A stretch of 64,000 nt of DNA, from NCBI RefSeq assembly GCF_030272615.1, contig NC_081414.1, positions 47,544,501 to 47,608,500 of the forward strand. The letters run 5' to 3'. This document shows, piece by piece, positions 46,167-56,435 of this stretch. This DNA comes from Cryptomeria japonica. Its lineage: Eukaryota; Streptophyta; Pinopsida; Cupressales; Cupressaceae. The notes below the pieces were generated by a model that did not search any database, had not been told where the DNA came from, and worked only from the letters and a program-made list of their open reading frames with translations. The stretch's first letter is position 1; each line of letters begins with the position of its first letter. A program made the position numbers and the translations under genes.

Positions 46167-48900
46167 TGTTGTGACGTTTTCACACATCACCCAATTCCAA
46201 ATGGGGACCCCCTACTTTTTAGGCCCTCCCGGTCTTTTGGCTTGCATTTTTGGGGTCTTTTCGCAGCAGTCTCGTCAGTCTCTCTCTAAGTTTGCAAGTG
46301 TTCGGGGGTCAAATTGAATAAGTCTACTTTTTGTTTGACCAAATTTGGTTAAGTCTAGGACTCGTTTCGTCAATTTTAGGGTTTATGCCTTTAGTCCTAG
46401 ATTTTAGGGGTTTCTTTTAGGGTTTTGGAAAAACTGAACTTAGAACTGGAATCGAGACCCTTCAAGGAACCTCCCAGTAAAATATGAGCAAATTCTGAGC
46501 ACTTACTATTTTTAGTAAGTCTATATTTAGTAAATTTCACTACCTCTCGGATTGGTCTAATTTTGCCAAAAATCAAACTTACTATTTTTAGTAATTTCTA
46601 TTTTTAGTAAGTTTTTTATTTTTTAAGTGCTTTTCTGACCTATTTTGCCCAAACCTTGACATTTTGAAACACTTACTATTTAGGAAGATCTATTTTTGGC
46701 AGGATCTTCACAAGAAAACACTGAAAGCTAAATATCTTTGAGACGCTGAAGACTAAACGTTCCTGAAGACCATTTCTAAATCCGGAAGAGTCAGAAGGCA
46801 GACAAGTTGGATCAAAAAAAGGGTTAAGTTTGGAACTCCTATTCTAGAAGAGGAAAGCATGCAAAATCATCCAAATCTGGAAATTCGCATCAATCCACCA
46901 ATGTCATCCTGATCCGAAAATGGCCTGAAATTTGACTGTCTGAAAACTTGAAAAATCTTCCAAAATCCAAAATTTGCATTATGATTCCTAGGGACCTGAA
47001 ACCACTCTCAAACATCCTGACAATATATATGAAATATAACTTAAAGTATAAGATAAGAAAGGAAAAAGACATATTGAAGATGCCACTTATACATAAACGT
47101 TATATTTCATATATATCCTGATGAAGAGAATGAGGAAAAATCATGAAAATCCTTCCCCAAGTCAATTCAGTGCCCAAGTTTGGCCAAGGGCACCAAACAA
47201 AGGAGTCCATGGAGAACGTGGAGAATGTGAAAATCCTTGCCTAGGTGGTTTTAGCGCCCATACTTCACCAAGGGCGCCAAAGTGAAGTTGACATGGAAAG
47301 CATGCAAAATTGTGAATTCCACCACTTAGTGAAAATTTCGCCCTACTCCAAGGGAGGGCGCCAAAGCGGAGTGCTCAAGGAGGGAAGGAATGATTATTGT
47401 AAGGTAACTTTTAAGTAGCAAGAGTGAATGTAAAATGTGCCTTATCTAAGGTTTGTCATATGCTAGTGTCAAAAGTAACATAATTGGTTTGTGAACAAGT
47501 AACCTATTTTCCCAATTTTCCCATAGGCTGACTGGTGAGCAAGGGAGAACTCCAACATTCTTGGAGAGCACAAGATTCATCACGTAGTGGTTTTGTTCAT
47601 GGCAGTGAGTTCAAATGATCTTGATGAGCCTCATAATGCTTTCAAAATGCAATTCCACCCTTTGGGGAGTTCTCCAAACTTCTTGGAGAAGCATGTTATT
47701 TTTAGACAATCGCCAAGTTACTTCAATTCATTGTCCTAAGTCTTCAATGATATTATGGTATGATCAGAAATTCACATTTATCTCATTTTCATGCTTTCTG
47801 CAACTTAGGTGATTTATTTAAGTATTAATTGATTATAACTTAAATTGTCCTACGGAGGAAATATTAAAAACATAACTAAATTATAATTATTTATTAAAAA
47901 AATGTTTTAAGTTGTGCCTCTAGGGTGACGCCTAGGCACAAGGGGGTCTGTTGCACACAATGAACTATTACTTAATTTGAAAAAAGGAGTTTGTGGAGGA
48001 AAAAGGGAAATTATTATTTTCTCTCCAAAATGTTATAAAAGGAGGATGAGAGCTCATTTTATAAATTTGCCATGTTATGATATTTGTTTCTACTTCAAAG
48101 AGAACCTATGTTCATCTCCAATTTTCTTGAGGATGAAAACCCCCCTAGTTGGTTAAAGTGATTTCATTGACGGATCACTAGTGTGCATGCAAGTGAAGTT
48201 TTTCCATTTTATTGCTTAAGATGAAGATTTTTGTAATGTTTTGATTTGTTTAATTTGACAAAATTGCTAATGTTTTCCTTTGAGCAATTTTCAGAGGTTT
48301 CCAGCTGAGATTGAATGGATTTTGATGCTAGCCATACACCTCAAGATGATGAAAGATCATTCCACACGCCTATCATACCATTTGTTGGGTCATTGCCAAT
48401 GAATATCCTTGAATAATTTCTAAATTATTATGAGTATCTATTGTTATGCTTCTTGCCTAGTGCAAGCCATACCATTTTGAATAAGTGTGAAGTCCTTATT
48501 TTGAGGTTGTAAATCTGGAAGAGGACATACAAGTCAAGGAAAGGGGGCGTGTGAAAATTAGAGTTGAAGCAGTGCTTTTTGGGGGCTCAAAGACCACTCA
48601 TGGGTGGCGCCTTGACCATAAGACACTTGCTTGACAACTGGGGCTTTGGAATTGGATCATACTTTCTCAATTCTGCAACAGCATAATCAAACTATAAGTC
48701 TATATTTTATCTATTCCTAGGTGTTAACGATTGGCTGTAGAGTATTTTGATGCATTTTCAGTCATAGAGCAGTGCGTTGGATGTTTGTTTGCATATGGGA
48801 GTTGAGTTTCAGTGTTGGGATTGGTTTCAGTGCATTACCAATGAGCTTCAGTTCGGTTCTGGGCAGTTTATCAACAGTATCAGACCTGTATCAGCATTTT
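46167..48900 (+). mobile_element. TGTTG-family LTR, plus orientation, 3' end unclear
   Basis: It starts TGTTGTGACGTTTTCACACA at 46167, right next to the broken end of the minus-strand cargo gene. It contains ACTTACT palindromes (46501-46520 and near 46577), a foldback at 47015-47116, three GCGCC hairpins between 47170 and 47360, and a TATA box TATAAAA at 48034-48040. A canonical ACACGTCAACA end is not visible; the right boundary is estimated from the TATA-to-end distance of other copies. Confidence 0.65.
47015..47116. repeat. Foldback in the TGTTG-family LTR
   Basis: The arm TATATATGAAATATAACTT is followed after about 50 bp by the complementary ATATTTCATATATATCC arm. The flanking ATCCTGA and ATCCTGATGA make it easy to align with the foldback at 56322-56412 in the other plus copy. 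Confidence 0.8.
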
Positions 48901-50226
48901 ATATCTTCCTTAAAAGGTACTCAACAGTTCGTCCATGATTAAACTGATTTATCTGTCACTTGGCTTACTTTGGGTTGCTGTTGTAGTAAGAGTTTGTGAC
49001 CAGAGTCTTATAACAACATATAACAGCAGTTTATATTTCTACATGATGTTGTGTAATTGCATTTTTTATGTTATCTTGTAATACCCTGGATGGTAGTACA
49101 ACTAGTGGACTCATATTTGCTTTAAATGTAATTGCACACTCTGCTAAATAAGCGTGAAGTGTTTGTGCTCATTGTAACTGTACACTCTGCTAAATAAACA
49201 TACAAGTGTTTTCCTTTTAGTTCTTGCATAGCACACTCCATTGAAGAAGTGAAGATTTCGCCACTTCAACCACCTAATGTGTTTCTTTCAATGTTGCTGC
49301 ATTTTAGATAGTTGGTGTGATCCTATACACTGTATGCTCTCACATTGTCCATATCAAGAACTGAGTGATCAGAAAGTGATAAGGGCATTGCATTGTAGCT
49401 TCAATTCAGTTGTAAATAAGAAAAATTGGGATGCTTATTGCTCAAGTTCTTAGAAAGAAAGAGGCAAAAGAAGCAATTATATTAATGTCCACAAATTACC
49501 AAAAGTAGGTCAATGGGACTCAAGAGAACAGTAGTAGACAATAGTGTTCTAGGAAGCGAAACCTAGAAAGGTCCCAGCAAGGGGAACAAAGATAGAAGAG
49601 CAAAAAATATGAAACAAGGGACCACCAATACAAGTCATCAATAAATAGGTACAAATAGGTCAAGAAAGGGAACAAAAACCTCGAAGAGTAGAGACCGATT
49701 GTAGAGAAAAATTGAAAATCATCAAGTATCACTATCTGGACTAGAAATAGTGAAGTCGTCGATGCCACCATTGATCACTATGAACGGGCTGATACAAGAT
49801 CTAAAAATGTTCAGTGGAGAGTGTCAAGGACTAGGCGAGGTACCCCCATTAGGATCACAACTAACATCCATGACTGAAGTAGCACCTAGTAGTGAAAAAG
49901 TCTCTAACATCAGTGACTAGAGAGAGGGCAAAAGAGGAGAAGATCTAAGGTGACAAGAGGAAGCTGATGCAATTCTAAGAGTGACTAGAGAACAATTGAA
50001 AATAGTGTGCAATTCTCGTTATAATGAAACAATTCTAGCATGCTAGAGGTTCAATTGAGGATTTTTACAAGATCAACCCTACAAAAAAAGATGACTTTAA
50101 AATTATAAAAAAATATTGAGCACCAATGAAATCTCATTCTAAATTTGAGATTCAAAGCTCTGAATGTTGACATTGATGTTCTAAAAATGAAAAAAAAAAG
50201 ATATAGAAAATCCACATGAATCTTAC
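48901..50226. other. Intron sequence with no recognised feature
   Basis: No coding motif, repeat array or transposon end is seen. Several short frames exist, none credible. Confidence 0.5.
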
Positions 50227-50284
50227 CACAGCCAGAAAAGTTCAGCAATTGAACATGGCTATTTATGTCCAGCATGTAATAAAC
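50227..50284 (-). CDS. ISA3: Isoamylase 3 internal exon
   Basis: This 58-bp exon encodes VYYMLDINSHVQLLNFSGC plus the first base of a Gly codon. It matches the KVYYM-D...QLLNFSGCGN stretch of plant isoamylase 3, just before the NCNHPVV region of the next exon. The acceptor is ATCACAG|GTTTAT and the donor GCTGTG|GTAAGA. The upstream exon, expected to end in an FRGIDNK-like sequence, is not found between here and 64000, so the intron upstream is at least 13.7 kb. The exon is too short to stand out by length alone; it is supported by the splice sites, by phase, and by exact joining to 39657-39720. Confidence 0.9.
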
Positions 50285-53192
50285 CTGTGATAGAATAGAC
50301 AAAGTAACAATGTTAGAAAGGATAGAAAAGTTTCTTTATCTACATGAGTAAACATATAGAGGTCTTAATAAATATTCATCCAATCAATTACCTCTTAACA
50401 TATGAACTTTTGTAAATTTGATAAAAACAAATTGCATTAAAAATACGCTATGACTAAAAATCTTGGAAAATATACTTTCTTATCTCCAATATTCAACAAG
50501 GAATTTATATTCATACAAAAGTGTTACCGAAAGTCCAATTCCATGTCTATGGTGAGAATGTTAATAAGTTTTAATTCTATGCTTGTCATTTTATAAGAAA
50601 TATAATCTAATAAACTATAATGTCCCCAGTTGGGCATCTTTAAGGAAACATATTATTTTCCTACTGTGTGAAGACTGAAATGATAAAAAAATATCAAAGT
50701 AGATGCCAAACCACACTGCAATAAATGCTGATTGGTAATACAATTAGCAGCAACGAACTTAGTAAACTCTTATCTATCGATATATTCATTTATGAACAGC
50801 AGACCTGACAACAAACAATGTTGATATGATTTAGAAAACCTTCAAATGAAAAATTAACCACTTGCAATAGCAGATCTGAATTATTTATGGGCTGATATAA
50901 ATCTGAAACTCTCAAATACACCTCATCATTTGAGAATAAATGGACGATCTGATAACTAATGATAATGGTTGGAAATGACAACCAAAATAATCAGAAATAA
51001 ATCACCTTTCAGTATTATTAACCCTAGTTTAGCAATTGCATAGGCCTGCAACTGTTTATAAAAGTCTTCATTGATTTCAACTCATGAATAATCAGTAATT
51101 TCACTTACAACAAACCATACAACTGTATTGAATGTAGAAACCCTCATAGAATGGTGTAAATCAGACCATATGCAAGCTGGAATGAAGTTACAGCAGTCAT
51201 AAATCATCTGAAATGGTACAGTAAATTTCCCAAATGATGGTGACTGGAAGGAATGTTGTATGGCTGATCTTGAAATAGAAAATAAAGCTTGGAAATCAGC
51301 AGCAAGTGTCTAAAACAGCAATTCAGACCTGCAATAGAGGCAATATGTCTAAAACATTCTTCAATTCAGTGATAATAGTAGATCAAGAAGGTACAATGAT
51401 CAATATTCAAAGCATTTTGTATGGCACTTGCAATAGAGATTGATTGTGGCCAAAACCCTTCACTTAATGTCTGAAAACTCCTCTAAATGGCTGAAAATGA
51501 CTAACAACAGCAGATCTATAACTTGAAACCCTAAACAACAATAAATGATTGTACAATGGCAAGATGTAAATTGTGGTGACTGAAAATGATGTGGACAGAA
51601 GACCAAAGCTAGGCACAGCAATTGATATCCGCCAAATTCTGGCAAATATGAATATTATGATGATACCCGGTAGATTTGCTTGCAAACATCCTAAAGATAT
51701 AGGCTTTGACAATCAAATCTTCAATATCTCTTTCAAAAAATCAACACAATTGTAATCCCCAAATCGAATCACCTCTCATAGAAAAAAGGGTTTTTGTCCT
51801 TAAATCCAAATATAGAAACTAAAAGAGTTTTCATCCTCTAGATCTCCCACACCAAGGGTTTTCCTCCTTGAATGCTTCAATATCCCACACTTCTCCCCCT
51901 CCTTGTGGGAAAAGGACTACCATGCCATACATCCCTCTCTCTATGATCCTCTCCCAAATTCCATTATATCCCCACAAGGGACGAAAACACAAAGATATTG
52001 TAAATTTATCAATGACCATCTCATTCGTATACTAGCATGGATGGTCCATTGCTTAGTTCATCAAAACCAATCCTTACTCTAATGGTGTTGTACAAACTTC
52101 ATGGTCAATTAAAACAACATTAATGTTCTAATTTAGATATTTCCACAACCTCTTTAATGGCTGACATCTACTTCATTCACATGGTATTGCAACCTTTCAC
52201 ATGAAAAAACATACTACATATATTGCATGCTACTGTAAACCTTCTACTCATGCCACTATTATTTTGTACTTAGCTTGTTAGAAGTCAATTGAATGCTTCT
52301 TCCTACTTCTTGAGGAGACCTACTTGTTATCTTTTTGGTAGATGGATTTATGAGCTTAAAAGAATTGAACAAGAAGTAATAGAAATTCAAACACACTCAT
52401 AAATCAGAAAGAACACAAAATTTGCCCTAGAGAAACCCAAATTGGAAGAATACTTCAGCAATGAGAAGCTAAGATTTCATACATCTACTATAAATATGTA
52501 GATAGATGTTTGTTACCTTCATGAGACCTTTTTGGATGCTAATTATAGTCAACAACATCCTAAGCCTGGCATATGACATCTGCAAACCAGTAGATAAGTG
52601 TTAATCTCATCACCAATTTGCCAACTAGCACTTTGTGCACTCAACTAACTGATCTAAACTCCCAGGAATGCTCATTTTCAGCTCCAATGGCTAGGAAAAT
52701 GACTAACAGAGTCAAAATATCTCTATTAGCTTCTTGGGAAACAAGATACATCTTAGGACATGTTTTGGGCTCCAATTGGAAGCCCAAAGAATGAGAATAT
52801 GGGCCCAAAAAATAGCTTCCCAATGAAACCTATTTTTCCACATTTAATCTCGATGAAAGTGTTGTTTCATGCAGACTGCCACTGACAGAAACAAAACTGT
52901 CTTTTCAGTGTTCAAGTTGTCCTCCATCTTCCAAAAGCCATTACTTTGGCATGCAGACTTAAAATGAAGTGTCACTTTTTTAAAGAGCATAACTTCCAGA
53001 AGGAATTTGAATGTGTAAAAATATTCAAATTTTGGTGCCACCAAATTACTGTTTTTCAACATGTAATACAACTGGACTTATGAAGCCAAAACTATGGCAT
53101 GCCGCTCCAAACAGTCACTGAACTTGAACAACTGATCTTGATGATGATCTGATCCAATTATAGAACACCTGCCTTAGAGGAGAACACTATTC
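50285..53192. other. Intron sequence with no recognised feature
   Basis: AT-rich sequence between the ISA3 exon and the hAT-like start. An exon-like segment with AG and GT borders lies at 52517-52579 but does not fit isoamylase. Nothing else is recognised. Confidence 0.5.
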
Positions 53193-54803
53193 CAGCCATA
53201 GTTGAAAAACTCTGCGAGTTTTTTAAAAACTCCCGCGGGTCAAAATTGGCCGTGAGTGACTCGCTTCAAAACTCGCAGACAAGTTTCGTCCTGACTCGCC
53301 GCAATTTTAACTGCCAATACTCGCCTGAAAATCGCGCATTTCGGGGATAAAAATGGCAGCTTTTAAAAAAAAATCACTTAAACAAAAAAACCTAAAAGAT
53401 TTTAATCATTCCCTCCCGCTGTGCGACGATATTTCCAGCATTTTTGGATGCGAAATAAACCTGTTTGACTGCGTGCGATTATTCCTTCCCGCTGCGAGAC
53501 GATATTTCCGGCTATTTTGGACGCGAAATACACCTGTGCGATAGCATACGATTTCATAGTTTTGGGTCCTCATCGATTAGGTAAGGTTTTGAGTCTTCAC
53601 TCTTTTGAGTCTTCAATTTAGGTTTTTAGCAAATAGCAAGCATATTTCAGTAAAAAATTAAGAGTTATTTAGTTATTTATTTTATGCGCAGTTAACAAAA
53701 TAAGCACTTACATTTCTTAAGTGTTGAAATAAAAAATTTAAAACCATCCATACGATTTTAAATTTTGATTTTGTATGGCATATTATATTCATCAAATAAT
53801 ATATTGACAAAGTAATTTGCGACATAGAATCCCAAATTTGTTATAAAATTATTAACCAAATAATAATTATTAACTCAGGAAATTTAGTCTCAGAAGTTAG
53901 AACGTAGTTTTAATTTTTAAATATAGGCACAAGAGGCTTCTTTAAGGTTGAAAAAATAAAATAAAACATGGCGATTAAAACTCAACAGCAGATTTATTTT
54001 TGTGGAAATTATAATTTATAATCTGTGATTCTGTATTTAATAAATACAAATTATAAATAATAATAAAATACAGAATATAAATTATAATCAAACAGTTAAT
54101 ATTGATTCGGTGATTGTAAATTAAACAATTAACAATCAATAATTTATGATCAAAAATAAGTTTTATAATTAAACAGTTAACAGTCAATATTTAGATCTTC
54201 ATTGTGTGATAAGTTTATGATCAAATTTTTTATTTTCCCTAAATGTCATCTCTCTCTTTTGCTAGGTTATCTTCCTATTTTTTTGAAAGAAAATGACTTT
54301 TGTGGGTAGAGGTGGTGGTAGGAAGAGAAACCCCTGTTGGAAACATGCGACACCAGGTCCAACACATGGAGAAGTCATTTGTATCCATTGCACTAAGCTT
54401 ATGAAAGGTGACATTAATCGGCTCAAATATCACCTTGCAAAGATTGAATGCCGAGATATCAGACCATGTACTAAATGTCCTGAAGAGGCTACAAGGGATG
54501 CAATAGCAACGCTTGAAGCATATGATCAAAGGAAGGCAACAAAAAAGAGAACAGCAGAGGCAATGGCAACCCCAAGGGCAGATTTGAGTTCTATAGGGTC
54601 ACATACTGATACAGATGTGGGGGCATCTAGTTCTTCCATTGGGCCACGGATACAAGGAATGGGAAGTGTGGGCAGCCATATGGAAAACTACTTTGTTCCA
54701 CGTAACACTCTTGGTGCACAACCTGGATTGCAAGGCACTGCATGGAATAAAGAGGCTCACCAACAGGCAAAGGTGGCGTGTGCTAGATTTTGGATCTACA
54801 ATG
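53193..54803 (+). mobile_element. 5' part of a hAT-like DNA transposon
   Basis: The plus strand has CAGCCATAGTTGAAAAACTC at 53193, followed by many ACTCGC/GCGAGT motifs to 53340. Such CAG starts with subterminal GCGAG-type repeats are typical of hAT elements. A possible intron-like or leader region of about 0.9 kb precedes the coding frame at 54293. The 3' end and its inverted terminal repeat are not found in the window; the element is broken at 54803 by an LTR. Confidence 0.55.
54293..54803 (+). pseudogene. hAT transposase N-terminus with BED-type zinc finger, truncated
   Basis: The frame starts MTFVGRGGGRKRNPCWKHAT and reads VICIHCTKLMKGDINRLKYH, then LAKIECRDIRPCTKCPEEA. The pattern C-x2-C...L-x-x-H-L is that of BED zinc fingers of plant hAT (Ac-like) transposases, where they bind the element ends. 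The run continues through a low-complexity Ser/Gly region to ACARFWIYN, the point where the transposase core usually begins (ARF-motif). The LTR at 54804 cuts it there, so the catalytic DDE core is missing. The codons after 54803 are LTR sequence read through. Confidence 0.8.
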
Positions 54804-55562
54804 TGTTGATGTGTCTTTTGTACACATACGAACACAGAATAAAATACCTAAAGATACCTTATCCTCTCTTGAACAAAGTTTCCCGATTGCTGAAGATTTC
54901 GCCGAAGGATCAATCAAGGCAACTCCAAGGTTCTTGAATGTAGGTTCTCTACATGTGGATAAGCTCTTCGTGTTATGATGTGATTTTGCTGGAATCACAA
55001 GGGGACTTACATTTGACTGCCTGAACGTTTGATTTGCTTTGGATATAGCTGGAACGTGAGATTTTACTGGTCGTTGATTTTGAAAAAAAGGGAAAAAGGA
55101 GAAAGGTTGACACGCGATCTATTTCTAATACTGAGAATGTAAGAGCAATGAATGACCTTTGATGAAATTCTAACTAAGTCTTGCTTTGACATCCCAGGAC
55201 CATCTCCACAAGGTTAGTGCGATCTTCTGAGGAAAACTTTATGATATTCAGATCACCGCTACAAGCATGGACACCATCAGGTTGATGCATATCAATGAAG
55301 AAGCGACAATTGAAGTTAAGCTTAAGGTGAATGATTCCAGTTGACTACACAAGGCAAGTCTGCAATCAACAAACTGCTAGTAGTATGGATATACATATTT
55401 CACCATCGATCATACACATTTCTTCCACTCATCTAATAACATGAAATCAAATTGGAGAAGTATAGAGACAACGCAAATTGTTGAATCGACCCATAAAATT
55501 CACCATTTCTTCAATGAAGTTTACAAGTCCTTTACAACAACATCTTGGCAACAATCTATTGG
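54804..55562 (-). mobile_element. TGTTG-family LTR, U5-R portion, minus orientation
   Basis: The plus strand starts TGTTGATGTGTCTTTTGTAC at 54804 inside the hAT gene. The order of landmarks is the reverse of 59990-60765: AACACAGAATAAAATACC, CTTATCCTCTCTTGAACAAAG, GGAATCACAAGGGGACTTAC, and CTACACAAGGCAAGTCTGCA. The piece stops where a copia LTR begins at about 55563. The remainder of the LTR may lie beyond the right edge of the window. Confidence 0.8.
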
Positions 55563-56023
55563 AGTTGAGAAAATACAACACCACAGGAGCCCAAATGATC
55601 TCTGCAAGCTGAAAAACCTATTACAAGGAGAAGCAAGGAAGCAAATCACAAAAGAAAGAAATACACAGAAAATATGCTGAAAAAGAGAGAGCTCAATATT
55701 CACAAAATGTAAAATGTAATAATCCTCCTTACAATGAAAAGAATGAACTTAACCTTTAATAGGTCAAGAAACCCTAAAAGGGAAAACCTAGGTTTGCACA
55801 TAATAATTAATAAAAGAATTAATTATTATGCACCTAAACTTAACTTAAGTGTAAAAGAGATAAAGGGAACTTAAATAATTAAACAAATATTGTTTAATTA
55901 ATCAAGTAAATACCCGAATACTCTAACACCCCCCCTTAAGCTAGACTTAGGGAGAAGCTAAAACCTAAAACAGCTACTGAAAGCAATAAAGATGGGTCTC
56001 GGCAACAAGGCCTGATCAGGTAC
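55563..56023 (-). mobile_element. Ty1/copia 3' LTR and 3' untranslated stub
   Basis: The LTR is 55563-55928 (minus strand TGTTAGAG to TTCTCAACT). The adjoining polypurine tract is AAGGGGGGG (RC of 55929-55937). About 95 bp of 3' internal sequence follows, matching 62406-62500. At 56023 the copia sequence is interrupted by the solo LTR with GGTAC duplication and resumes at 60766. Confidence 0.85.
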
Positions 56024-56321
56024 TGTTGTGACGTTTTCACACATTGCCCCATTGCAAATGGGGACCCTTGCTTTTTTTTGCTTTTTAGGGTTTGTTTTTT
56101 AGGTCTTTTAGGGTTTTGTTAGTTAGCCTTTGCATTTTTGAGTGTCGCCAAGGGATCACATGGGTAGCAAGTCCGGCTTGAGTGAGGTCTTGATCCTGAA
56201 ATTTGGCTAAGTCTGGAATGTCCTGATCCTGAAATTTGACTAAGTCTGGAAACTGAAAAACCTCAAAAAACTAGATTTTGCAATATAACTCCTGGAGGTC
56301 TGAAACCACTCTCAAACATCC

Positions 56322-56412
56322 TGAAAGTATATATGGAATATAACTTAAAGTATAAGTGACATTTCCTTCTATGTACTTATACTTAAATGTTATATTCCAT
56401 AAAAGTTATCCT
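56322..56412. repeat. Foldback in the 4.74-kb solo LTR
   Basis: ATATGGAATATAACTTAAAG...ACTTATACTT is followed after about 20 bp by the complement (AAGT...ATAACATTCCATA-like arms). It is the counterpart of the foldback at 47015-47116 and lies after the same phrase GAAACCACTCTCAAACATCC. Confidence 0.8.
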
Positions 56413-56435
56413 GATAGAGAGTTCGAAAAGTCAAA

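Noticed and set aside
52517-52579. Possible extra ISA3 exon (AG and GT borders, 63 bp, open)
   Set aside because: The translation does not match the isoamylase sequence expected before VYYMLD in any frame.
54804-54937. C-terminal extension of the hAT frame
   Set aside because: After 54803 the codons are LTR sequence, shared with other TGTTG-family copies, so they are not part of the transposase.
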